A DNA stretch of 64,000 bases from Eretmocerus hayati (Eukaryota > Arthropoda > Insecta > Hymenoptera > Aphelinidae). Where the stretch lies: assembly GCA_029851415.1 (NCBI GenBank), contig CM056742.1:64723454-64787453 (forward strand). The letters run 5' to 3'. The position numbers and the translations under genes were made by a program. The first letter of the stretch is position 1, and every line of letters begins with the position of its first letter. A model generated the notes under the pieces. The model ran no database searches. It saw nothing but the letters and a program-made list of their open reading frames with translations, and had not been told where the DNA came from. This document shows, piece by piece, positions 31,286-43,383 of the stretch.

Positions 31286-31771
31286 AATAGGCATCTTGCA
31301 TTTTTTTTGACCCCCCAAAAAAAAGGTTTGGCAAATTCGAGCAAATCGAGATAGGTAGGGTGCAATTGGAAAAAAATCCCCAAAAATTGTTTTCATCTCG
31401 CGCAAATTGTTTGAAAGTCTGATGACTTGCACTGTGTGACGTCACTCCGACAAAATCGTCGACTGCCGCTATTGTATGGCGTCTTGCAATTTCTTTGATC
31501 CCTCCAGAAAAAGGTTTGGCAAATTCGAGCAAATCGAGACAAGTATTGTGCAATTGAAGAAAAGATCCCAAAAATTTTCTTTTTCTTGCGCATATTGTTT
31601 GACAGTAGGATGACTTGCACCGTGTGACACAATCGTCTGACTTTCAAATAATTTGCGCAAGTTGTAAACAATTTTTGGGAATTTCTTTCCAATTGCACCT
31701 TACTCATCTCGATTTGCTCAAATTTGCCAAACCTTTTTTTTGGGGGGTCAAAAAAATGCAAGATGCCTATT
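31286..31771. mobile_element. Foldback with internal duplication, in MULE-gene intron
   Basis: The tips aataggcatcttgca (31,286) and tgcaagatgcctatt (31,771) are exact inverted repeats. Imperfect pairing continues about 130 bp inward through aaaggtttggcaaattcgag. A second direct copy of the left arm lies at about 31,470-31,640, giving the order arm, arm, inverted arm. Non-coding. It sits in the intron between exons 31,954-32,049 and 29,741-29,853 of the pseudogene. Confidence 0.75.
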
Positions 31772-33440
31772 GTTCAGAAAATTGTTCACTGGAGGCATGT
31801 TGCGTACATTTACCTCATATCATGACACTGCACTCAGATGAGTCGTCTTATCCGATATTTTGATGCACAAGGATTCAATAATCATGTCGGAAATTGTGAT
31901 TTTTTAAGTTAGATTGCGATAAATTTTTTCGTAATATAAATGAAAGATCTCACCAAAACTAGTTTCGTCTTCAAGGGCTTCAACTCTCTCATCCTGAAAT
32001 TCCTCACAATCCATATCATCTTCGAATTCTGCCACGTCCTCATATCCATCTATGAGGAAATGAAAGACATCAACCTTTCTTTCGCGTGTACTCGAACGAT
32101 TGATCTTGGAAAATCTTGATTTACTCCAAGGTCTGTACTGTCCCAGAATTTGGATATGAAATTAGTTGTACTCACGAGTGACTGAATGAATCTGTCCCAG
32201 CTGGATATACTTTAGCTTCAAACTGTAAGCGGCTTTCGTGACTAGCATCATGGGAGTGAAACTGTTAGGTTTGTGCTCCAAAGCATACCAGCATCTCAAC
32301 AGATCTGCCTCATTGAAGATAATATGCTTCCTGCGTCTTCGTTTGGTCGTGCCCATAGTCTCTTTCTCCACGCGAAGATTGAAGTTATCAATCTTCAGGA
32401 TTTCGATGAATACATCTGGAGATCAACATTGATAGTTCACCATTAACATTCCTATATCAACTACCCCTTGTAAGTCCCCAGCTTAGCCCAGCTGCAGCAA
32501 GTAGGCTCCATCAAATGGGCTTCCTGTTTAGAGCTACAAGCAGAAACGTAAGCATCGACCGTAGATATATATGAGAGGTTCTACAGAACTTTTGACATTA
32601 GGCGTACTGCACGCTATCTCTGAACCTTCAAAAGATTATCAAAGTGTCGGAGTTGATTTGAATAGGTTCGAGGGCCTCGGAATGTGTACTCTATTCGCTG
32701 TTCTGTCAAAAGAATCTGTTTATCCACAGCACGGCCCGCAACCCTCATTCTTTGGGTATCTCTTAGCGTACTCGCGCCGTTTTTTGATTTCTTCAGCCTG
32801 CTGCAAAAATAACATTGCTCGAAAAATTCTGCCAAAATTCAGTGACATTTAAGGCACCCTATATATTGAGAAAAGATTGGTTTCAGACGCGTGCCTTTAA
32901 CGTGGCGTTCATAAACAAACGTCGAAGTCGCGTTACCGTGTTTTCACGAAAAGTTGAGATCTCCCGTACTGAGCTTATAAAAAAAATAACATTTGCGATA
33001 GTTACATGATCGAAACGGATTACAATAGCTTGAAACAACACCAATAATATCCCGTTTGGTTTGGGTGCGTGCGACCAATTGCGTTTAAATGATAGCATCA
33101 AGAAGATGGGTCAGTTTATGCGCCCACTCGACTCAAAATGGTCAAATTTCCACGGCACGAGGGGGAGAAGGGAGGCACGCTCCTGGAATGTTTTGCCCAT
33201 TTTTCTCCACCTATTTTTGAACAATATCCCATAGTTCTCATGTCCTGATATGGAATGTTATTTGAGTGAGAAGCATTACAAGAATTGTATCGAAGGGGTC
33301 GATGTGATCGAGCCCGTCTCAGCACTTCTATGAGGTTGCAATCGCTCATATCATCTCGGAAACAGATTAATCACACCAGAGAACCCATTCTACCTTCAAA
33401 TGCCACCATAGACTTTATTCAAAAATTTCACGGTCAATTG

Positions 33441-34250
33441 AAACCGTCACCAGGGGGGTCTGGGAAAAATCCGCAAAAATTTTTTTCCATTAGTACAATG
33501 TTGAAATAGTACGAAAAAATTTTTTTCAGATTTTTTCGGCCCCCCCTGTGGGCCCCAGGGCCCATGAAAGGGCCATTTTAGGCCCTTTTTTAGCCTATTC
33601 TAAGAAAATCATAGTTCCAACGCAATTCAATATTTTTCAACGTAGTTGGGCGTATTTTTCTCGTCGAGACTAGTACTTTTGGAAAAAAAATTGTCCAAGG
33701 CCACTTAGTGAGCCTGACGACTTCTGCAAGCTCATTATTGAGAGCAATTTTAGCGATTTTTGGGCCTGATTCAAAGCAATCTAGCTCCTACTAGACATGT
33801 AATAATCGACTTCTGCAGGTGGTCATTTTAGAGATAATGGGCTAGAATGAGGATCCAAACATACTTTTCCGACTCAAAATAACCATCTGAACACAATTCC
33901 GAGGTCAGTTTAGCTCTAGAATGTCGTCTAGTGCCTCAACGGTGTCAGAACCCGTCGACAGAATCTAAGTTCTTAAGGGGCAGAGGGACGACTATTTAGA
34001 GCAAAACTGACCTCGGCATTGTGTTCAGACTGTCATTTTGAGTCGGAAAAGTATGTTTGGATCCTCACTCTAGCCCATTATCTCATTCGCAAGCCAGAAC
34101 AAGTAAAATCATGCTCTCGGTCGCTTAGGCTCGAATAACCAAACAGGGGGGCCGAAAAAATCTGAAAAAAATTTTTTCGTACTATTTTAACATAGTACTA
34201 ATGGAAAAAAATTTTTGCGGATTTTTCCCAGACCCCCCTGGTGACGGTTT
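33441..34250. mobile_element. Non-autonomous TIR element with nested inner inverted repeat
   Basis: Terminal inverted repeats of about 107 bp (33,441-33,548 and 34,144-34,250) start aaaccgtcaccaggggggtc and differ at only a few bases. Inside, a second inverted repeat of about 75 bp (33,836-33,911 and 34,005-34,082) contains gaggatccaaacatactttt. The centre is a short unique loop. No coding capacity. The CAGGGGGG-type tip recalls hAT ends, but no 8-bp duplication is visible. It lies in an intron of the MULE-like pseudogene (35,466-32,416). Confidence 0.8.
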
Positions 34251-36879
34251 TGTCCAGCTTGCTCCAAAATGACTCATATAAATATTATCACGATCCCGAA
34301 TCATACAAAGACGCGTTGAAATGATTCTAGTTTCCAGAGCCATTTTCCTTGAATACCCCTCGTGGTGTAATAACGAGCTGGCGAGGCAGAAAAATCGTTG
34401 CTTTTCAGTCAGAATTACTCAAAAATCTGACCGATAACCACATCTAGCAGTGCGCGAATGATCCGATGGGTTTACATTCGACTGAGAGTATCTAAAAGTC
34501 CTTTGGACGTCTGTGAACGTTTTTGTTTGGTACAGAAATAACATTCCCCCAAATTAGTGGGCACGCACTTTTCCACTCCTTTTTGAGGTTCTAGTTACCT
34601 CTCAAATTGATTGCAGACGCGTGCCATGAAAAAAAAAAATTTCATTCTGCAGTAACCCAAATGTCAAAAGTTCTGTAGAACCTCTCATATATATAACTTC
34701 CTCACATGGGCCTATATGGACGATGCTAATGTCATAGGCTGTAGTTCTGAGTAGGAGACCCATTAGAGGGACTTACGCTGGATTCTTGATATTCTAGGTA
34801 GTGCGAGACTGTAGAAAAATTTTGGTGAGATTTTGGTGACCCGCACGTCGTCGGCCCCGTTCCTCAGTTCTACGAATTTGCTGGAAAGAGTTGCACAAAC
34901 GATAGCGAATCCGCGTGTGCGCTGGGCTCCCCGAATACGGGTTTGTCGTATTTTTCGTATTCGACATAGGCGCCACTATGTTGTGGAGTCACATCCGAGG
35001 GCCGGACATCAGTGAACACGTGAACAGATTAGCTCTGCACTGATCAAATTCTCGTCTACCTTTGTACAATGCCTTTCAATTTGAGTGCACATGTGGATCA
35101 CGCCTGATGTCGATATACAGCGGATATCAAAGATCAAAAGCCACAATGATAAGCGCGGAGCTAGATCCAGGGTGGAATAATCTCTAGCTTTGCCCATTAT
35201 TGGACTGGAAAGATCATCCAAAATAGTGAATTGCTCATTACAAATATCCAATTGAGTCCTTGAGAGAGTTGGATTAAGAACATTAGGCGTTTGTTGCTTA
35301 AGGTGTTCACCGAGACCGTGAATTGCGGGTTTATCACTACTGGCTCAACAGCTCGAGTTGAATTTGGCATTCTCAATCGATTGTATTGAATATAATCTGA
35401 GCATACTTAGTCATTATATCAAGACTGGCTTTGAATTTAGGCGTACCATTATTAGGAATAACTCACCTACGAACTGCCATGGATATGGTTGTCTATGTTT
35501 GAATAGGAAATTGAGAACTTTGTGCATCGATTCTTGCTCGTTATTTGTCTTATCCAGTTTCTTGAAGACGGAGAATCTTTCAACACCACGCCTGAATGGA
35601 AATCGTGAAACAAAAATACCTCAGCACTCATCTCAATACCAGATACATTCATGGTGGTATAAATCTATGTAATTAGATTCGCAGGATCGTAAGGAACTAA
35701 AGTGACAGAAGCATCACAAAAAATCTTTCACAGTAGGGATCAAGCCACCGAGTGTATCAGACTATCCTATTCTCCGTCGCGTAATGGAGGATGGATTGAT
35801 GAAAAGCTGTATGTGCAGGATTGTATATTCAGTTATCGAATAAGGACAAGAGATAGTGATTCTCAGAGGATTGAATTCACAATTTTCATTCATAACCAAC
35901 GACTTGAATCTTTGTTTCACGAATATGTATAATGGAACAATAATAATTCTTCAAAAAATTACTCCACTTGGATAAAAGTTCTCGAGTGTATTGATTATCA
36001 GACAAACGAGCTGACGATTCTGCAAGAAAAGACACCTGTTCAATGTTGTAACCGCAGAATTTAGGAGAAATCGAGTCCTAGAAACGAAGTTTTTGGTAGA
36101 ATGATAGAAAGATAGTTGGTGATGCATGAAACTCAACATCCATACATGACTGTCAACTGTGACTGGTTGAATCAAGAATCTCATTATATTTGGATGATTC
36201 AAACTCGCTCCATTTTACCTTTTGAACCAATAATCTTCAAGATATTGGAATAATGGGTCGAAGTATTTCCCATGTTTTTGCTGTGCTAGGTCTTTGATCT
36301 CCTCGTAAGTTTTCTTAATCACATCAGAGGGGAGTAACGCAAGGGCCATCAGCATTCTGATGATCAAATGCCTTTCGGGATCATCCTGTAGATTCCGATG
36401 AGTAGCGCATCCTTTCTTAATAGCATTTCGCAGAAGAGCCTATACAGGAATGAGATTTTTTTCATCATCATATGTCCTTTTACTATCATCCCACATTCAA
36501 TGACCCGAGAGAATTTTTTCTCCGTCATTTTACATTGATCTGTTGATTTCGAATCTTATTAGAATTTCTTGGAATACAGTTGTATCTGATTCACATTAAC
36601 AAATCGAAATGTCCACCAAAAACTTTAATTTCATCATTTTCGAATGGATTCTAATGCAATTTCGTATCAACCGGTGGATAGAGAAGATACCGAAACGAAC
36701 AAGTCGTGGCAAGCTTGTGAAAGGGAGGTATTCGGGAATGAAGAAACTTCATAGCATTTTAACGTGAAAACCTTCAATTGATATATGAATGACGAGGTAC
36801 AGTTCCAGAATCTCTAGTTTCATCTTTGGACGATACTCCACAGAGTCTTGAAAGCTGAGATTGATCAGTTGACCGATAC

Positions 36880-36975
36880 AAGAGGAAACCAGAGCACGAG
36901 AAATCGCGCAAACGAACGCACACACGCATTCACCCAGACAAAGAGCAGAAAAAATCAGCTCCTCATAGGTTTGTC
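36880..36975 (+). repeat. CA-rich block shared with 44.8 and 50.85 kb
   Basis: The sequence cacacacgcattcacccaga followed by caaagagcag resembles 50,835-50,900 and, more weakly, 44,800-44,835. It is probably a fragment of the same degenerate element family, lying in an intron of the MULE-like pseudogene. Confidence 0.5.
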
Positions 36976-38294
36976 CGAAAGAGGGCGATACCCTTATTTC
37001 ACTGAAGTCATTTTCCCACATACTTCAACGAGAATCATACGATAAATATATGAGAAAATATTGTGATACTTATCGTCTATATCAGGAAAAATTTTGACAG
37101 TTAATATATGGTTCATTACAGTATCATGATGGTTATAAGATTCTATTTAAATCAACAAATACCGCGGTGAAAGGATCATTCTGCTCATTTCTTCTTGCAA
37201 CATATTTCATTAACGTGATATTGACTAACAGAAAGTCTAATCGAACCCTGAAGTAGAAAACTTATTTGACAGTAGATGCAATGATTCAGTGTGCGCAGCG
37301 TACTCATACTCGGTATAGTTTTGGAAAGTATCTACTGCGTATACAGCAAGAGATGCTTAGTGAATATGTAAAACCAATGTCAAAATTGTTCCTCCATTAA
37401 TGCATAATATATGCACACACTCTAAAGTTGATGGTGGTGAATATATTTCTTCCTTACTTGAGTGAAAGAAAGTAACAGCCAGTCAATTCCGCTTCCGGAT
37501 ATATATTCCCCCAAGTTATTTCTATGGCTTCCTCAAAATCAGCGATGACTTCTTTTGGATTCATTTTTGGCCATATTTCTTCTCTCAGAACTTTCAAACA
37601 AGCTTGGTATGCGCGAGCAGTTTTGGAAGACATGAGGATCCACACACAGGGGAAGCACTACAAAATGGAATGAGTTAGGAAATCTAGAGATTACCAAGAA
37701 TTCTCATTCCGTCTCATGCCTCAGATTTGAGTTTAAATCATTCGATCAAACATGCGCAAGCCTTGGAATAATTGGATTAAAATTCATACTGTGCGAACGA
37801 TACACGCAAACGTTCTACAACTAGGGACTCTTATTGACTTCGATTCAATACTGATTACACAGGTATACATAAAAATACCATTTTCCAGAAACTGCACCTA
37901 TGAATTCTCGCGTGGAATCTTGCGCTGAACCCAAATATGACATCAGTTTTTCTTGAGCTTCACAAATTTCGGAGGAAATTGGGAAGACATCCTTTGAAGT
38001 CACAGATTGGGTTCGGATTCTGAAAGAGGAGAAAATTTTACGTCCAAAAACGACTTTAGGGAATTGCCGGTGGTGATCTTGAGTCAGCTCCTAGAGTAAC
38101 ACGCGTGATCGAGAACTCAATGTGATACTCGTGGCACACTTTGTCAAAAAACATAATTCGATACACGAGTGTAGAACTTATTCTTACACCCTTATATCGA
38201 AATGTACTATTTCTCGATCTCCTCGATAATTTGGAAGTGCTCGGGAAAAATTAACGCGAGTTTCAGATCCAGCGCACGATTCCACGTAAGTATA

Positions 38295-40367
38295 TCGCAT
38301 GACCAAGTTAAGGTGGACACCCCTTGGCATTTTCTTTCTTTGTGAGGTGCAAATTGGATTAAAGTTGATTTCTACATGGTTCGTTATTTTGCCTTAAATC
38401 GAGAAAATGGAAAATTCGATGTAAATGGGAAAATTCCGTTGGAAATATTTTAGGAAAATACTTTAAGGCCAGGCCGTAGTCCGCCGCCATATTGAATGTA
38501 GCCCTGAATCCATTCGGAGGACAAGTCGAATTTTACTCGATCAAATGACTTGAAATTTTACATACATCTATAGAATGCATGTCTCAATCGCGCTACAAAG
38601 CCAAATATGTCAATTTCACTCAAAAAGTATCCAAACGAGATGTACACAAACGTCGTCTGCTAGAGAGCGGCAACCTACGACATCTCGAGTAAACCTCATC
38701 TGGACACTTTTTTTCAGTGAAATTGACATATTTGGCTTCGTAGCGCGATTTAGACATGCAATCTATACATGCATGTGAAATCCCAAATCATTTGGTCAAG
38801 TGAAATTCGACTTATCCTCCGAACCGATTTACGTATATTCAGCGGACTACGGCCTCACCTTAACGATACGGCATCGTGTAGCTCATTCGATTTGAAGTCC
38901 GAAATGACTTTCCCGAAATTTTTTTTGGCTATTCAGTTTTCCAGGAAAACTTAAGAAAAATTGCTCATTTTGAATTTGAGACGTTAGTCGCACCAAATGT
39001 CAGGTAATGTTATTGTTTCATTGTAATACCACGTCACCTTATTATTGTTTTGGTGTTCAAGGTATGATCACGAATGTTGTTTTGTAGGTTATCCACGGCA
39101 TTCACAATAGAAACTCGTGATCGAGTGAGAATGCCGATCGGCTTCATATCGTCACGAGATATCAAATACATCGAGCATGTACTCTTGTACCTTCCAGTTT
39201 AAGAGTCCAGTGATGCGTAGGAAACTGTAGAAGTCATGTGATCAAAATTCTCTAATGTAGAACAAAATCTGAACAATCCTGCAACCGAACCTTTCAGAAA
39301 ATAGTGATACCTAGCAGATTTAGGTGGTGGTTCTTAATTGTAGACATTCTATCACCCAAATTCTAACTACAACCTTCAATAGAAGTTTTCAGTATCATAG
39401 ATGGTGAACAGATGATAGGCACGAATTAGGGCGGTACCTCGTAGCTGTAAGAATTTCAGAGAATTTGAAGAATCGTGGCTTCGACTGCTTCCCCACGAGA
39501 TCAGAATTCTATAAAGTGGATGGTGCTGTCGCGAATTACAAACGTGAGCCCTCTAGAAAATAATGTAGCCTAGCAGATTTGATTACTGCTTCTGAGTTCT
39601 GAACATTTTTCTCAACCAAAATCTGAACACAAAAGTTGGAGTTTCCCATCATAAGTAAACAAATAATAGGCACGAAGTAGAACAGTATCCTATAATCGAG
39701 ACGTGCATAAATACACGAAAAGTTGTGGCTCCGACTGTACAATTATGAGATCACAATTCAAGAAAGTGGTTGAGTTTTTTGGAAAATCATAAAGACGAAT
39801 CTCTCAAAAATGGATGTTATCGAGCAAATTCTAGTTTTGATCTTCAAGTTTGAAAGTTTTCCCAGCTAAAATTTGACTACAAAGTTTGGGAAAGTTTGCA
39901 TTACAGGTAGGTTATAAACACGATTGGAACTGGTATCCAGTAGCTGGGGAATAGAAAAATGTTCGAAGAAATTGTTCCGACTGCCCCAAATATGATGTCA
40001 AAATCCTCAAAAGTGAGTCAATTTTCTTCAAAATTCCAAACTCGAATATGATTGAAATCACGATTCTCAGTAGCTCCACGTGTAGAGTTACCTTTCAACC
40101 TTTTCGCCCCCTGAGTATCATTATCTCGTAGCTGGGCAGTCGAAGTCATAATTTTCGAATAATTTCCTACACCCCAGGTACGCGTTACTCTTGCAACTCG
40201 AGCTTAATATTTATTTTGATGCAAACTCTTCTCAGATTTTTGAGTCAGATTTTAGCTGACAGAATTTCTATAATCAAATCATGGAACTCGAATCTGTTTG
40301 GTATTATTATTCCCTAGTAGGTTCAAATTGGAAATTCACACGATACCCACCCAACTTGGTCATACGA
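38295..40367. mobile_element. Foldback-family element FB2, 2.1 kb
   Basis: The left end tcgcatgaccaagtt (38,295) and right end aacttggtcatacga (40,367) are inverted with one mismatch, and tata flanks both sides (38,291-38,294 and 40,368-40,371). The left 150 bp is a diverged copy of the FB1 terminal repeat (cttggcatttt, aaaatggaaaattcgatg), but the right arm is no longer paired beyond the tip. It is non-coding and carries a nested TTAA MITE. It sits in the intron between pseudogene exons 40,769-41,150 and 37,458-37,657. Confidence 0.7.
38463..38863. mobile_element. TTAA-flanked foldback MITE nested in FB2
   Basis: TTAA at 38,463-38,466 and 38,860-38,863 bounds a 393-bp element. Its arms pair for about 180 bp with mismatches (tip aggccgtagtccgc, inner catatttggctt). 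TTAA target duplication is known for piggyBac and Kolobok elements, so it is assigned to a TTAA-specific superfamily. No coding sequence. Confidence 0.75.
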
Positions 40368-43300
40368 TATAGGTGCGGTCTCTAGAGGAGGGTGCAACCT
40401 CGTGGGCCTGTGTTTCTATTCTCCCACTGATCCATCCAGGCATCACCTGAACTTTGGATGGGTGTTGGGAGTATGCGCGAAATACTGAAGGATTTAGAAC
40501 TGATCCTTATTCCCCGAGCAAGAGAATTTAAGCATACAAGAGCTATCATGATGAGGATTTGGGAATGAAACCTGAGAACTTGCTGGGCGAAGGCTAATCA
40601 TTGAGAATGTTGTACTCTGGTCATGGTATCTAAAAATCAAATTTCTGTGTCGTATATTCTGTCATAAGGGTCAGAAAATAAGGTGATGAGATCGAGGAAC
40701 TTTCAGGGTTCGACAAGGGATTGATCAACGTACACAGCGATAACTTATGTGAGGATAGTGCTACTCACTTTGTCGTATTCCGGTGCCATGATTGTAAACA
40801 ACTGAGTCACGCCATGGACTTTGGGTCGAGCCAGGAAGGTGGCATCATCTTGCAAAACTTCACATTTCTCATGTTCTTCTAGAGTTCTCTCATCGTACAG
40901 GGCTAAGTGTTTAAAAACTTTCTCTCCTTTCTTTGTTTGGACTGTTTCTGTTATGACCTTATAAGATAATTTCCTCTGATTTGGAGGGTCATACTCGAGC
41001 AGCTTTTGACCCTCAGGAGTTTCGAAGAATTTGACGTAATCGTCGATGGTTCTAACTTCCCCCCTGCCTCTAGTCCGAACTTTTGAGCGCCATCGTTGCA
41101 TTTGCCTCTCGACTTTCTCGAGGGGGAACCTTATGGCAACATCCGTGTGACTGACAAGTGAAATTTGAGGAATAAAACATTAACTCCTCAGTACCACGAA
41201 GAAATGGCGGTGATCAAAAACTCAGAAACCATTATTTTTTAGATATTATTTTCAAGGAACATCTGGATGGAAGCTCTCTCCTAGCAAATTAAACCACTTG
41301 AATTTCGGTGAAATTGTGTCTGAGTGTAGGAAAATCGTGAGTTCTAATTAACACGTTCACTGCGACGGTGACAACCGACATTCCGGTAGCAGATAGCGAG
41401 AGAGTGCGAATGCGTGATTCTGCACCTATAAAACTCAAACCTCTTGAAATGTTATCAGTTTGACATCTATTCACAAGGTCCTGACGAATTATTCGAAAAG
41501 ACTCGATGAATTCACAATTCATCGGCCATTTCTGTAACATTTATCGGAGTTTTCGCGAAAACTGACTTTCCATCGAGAAACTTGTACGAATCAAAACAGA
41601 TCGTGAAATTGGCAAACATATGTACTTGGCGTCATATATGATGAGCTGAGACCGCAACATGAGCCAGCGGATGTGTCTACGTTGATTGGTGCACACTAGA
41701 ACCCGAACCAAAACGAGTCCCACCCATGGGACCCGTCGTAGTGAACGTGTTGAGCAGCCCATGGTCTTCTAGTAAACTCATTGCAAACAATTTTTGCGGT
41801 TGTTATCGATGTTACAATTTTATGCGTGAGAGAAGGGAAAGATTTCATCCTTGAATGATTGTGCTGGGGGGTTTCGTTTTTGGGTTCAGGTAGAATTTTA
41901 TGTGAGATATAAAGATCTGGCACCGATGTCGGGTTGCTTGCACACGAGGTAAAATGGCTGCGTACCGGAGTACATCTAGCATCAGTTGCATAGAGTTTTG
42001 CGACATTGACGCATCTTCCTCGAAGTCTGGCACGGAACACTTATTCTGATCTTCTAACCATCGATGGATATTTGATGCCCGTGGGAAGCTCGAAACTCCA
42101 ACGACGCCCAATGCATCCGATGCCAGATCTGCTCCTTTCGCCAGCCATCTTGGAAGAAAAAACGCCTGTGCGCAGGCAACCCAGAGAGCGTGTCAGATCC
42201 TCATAGTCTGATATACGTCGGAGAGAATTTCTCTGTAGTACTTCGAAAATTTTGGTTGCAAGAATAGGATTGGTCATATTCCTGGATGCCATGTATGATA
42301 TCATTATCAAATCCGATTGCTTCGCTTGTCTACGAAAAAACTCCTTTTTCGAACGATTTAATATTTTCTTCGGAATTCAACCACTTCACGCAGTCTAGAA
42401 TACTTTCAAGCTCTGAGCAGTTACCGGAAGTTCAATAATAATCAACGACGACAGACGCGTTTCTCGTAAAGATCCAAGGAATATCAAGAGCATTATCTCT
42501 AGACAAAGCAGTCTGTAAGCTTAAAAATGAAATTCAATGTGATCACTATCGCGTTTCCTCCTGTGACAGGTTGTTCCCTTCAACGAACAAAGAAATACCC
42601 AAATTTGAGTGCAGAGATGAGGGATATAATTTACTTTTTTGCTACTTCATAGAAGATCGACCTGATGTCACTTCTTTGAGTCTGTACAGCTTCCCGAAGT
42701 TCAGCATAGAATTTATCTTTCTTTTTGCCATCAAGTGAAGGTGGGTGGTATGCAACCCCGTCACAATCCTCTTACCGTTCACGTATATTTTCAGTCTACC
42801 CCGGCAGCCTTTCGACTTCTAACCCGCTTGCATGCATGAAAAACACCTATCCAAAAAGGGATCATGAACCAATCGTGAGACTTTGTGACAAAGATTTGCG
42901 TGAATTTTTCTTCTCCTGGTGTATATGAATGAATGTTCCGAAGCTGTTGGTCCGAAATTGAAGGGGGTAGTCAGAGACATTTATTCTCTGACCTCACTTC
43001 ACGACAGAAAAGAATACATATTCCCCCACAGAATCGAATTGACACACTTCCGGACTTGATGGGTGAGTTTTCATGCACAAGAACGCCCTCCATGAGAAAA
43101 CACTCACATCCAGGCTATTTCTACACGATGATTTTTAGAAGATGAGTTGTAGGCTCACTTAAATCTGACCGCGAAGTGAATGGGAACAAAACTGGTAAGA
43201 TCCTCAACTTTTCATTCTTAAATCTCGACCGACTCATTTTGTTTCAGAAGTAGACACAATAGCAATCCATTATCGTGATTTACTCTGCCAATAACATGAA

Positions 43301-43383
43301 GCATAAGAAAAAACAGTAACCTCTCATACATACGTGTTTGACAAATACAAGTGCTCAAGTCGTAATCGAAATAACATTTTAAA

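Larger units (their letters stand above)
29741..42818 (-). pseudogene. FLYWCH/MULE transposase-like gene, intron-rich, broken
   Basis: Exons on the minus strand: 42,635-42,818 (FLYWCH-type C-x-G-R-L finger, then FYAELREAVQTQRSDIRSIF), 40,769-41,150 (FPLEKVERQMQRWRSK, LQDDATFLARP, GVTQLFTIM), 37,458-37,657 (CFPCVWILMSSKTARAY, VIADFEEAI, LTGCYF), 36,219-36,439 (IIRMLMALALLPSDVI), 35,467-35,591 (KTNNEQESMHKVLNFL), 32,176-32,415, 31,954-32,049 and 29,741-29,853. From the 42.6-kb exon on, GT-AG junctions and phases agree. The MULE Asp-Asp-Glu residues lie in DDATF, ADFEEA and NEQES. Two single-base deletions break it, one at the finger H-x-H (about 42,745) and one at the GCxFH motif (about 37,468). 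It would be a DNA transposase or a gene derived from one. The last exon runs into repeat X. Confidence 0.75.

Noticed and set aside
35009..35251. Possible further exon of the MULE-like gene
   Set aside because: Exon 35,467-35,591 joins in phase to 32,176-32,415 with a better family fit. This frame has no consistent phase.
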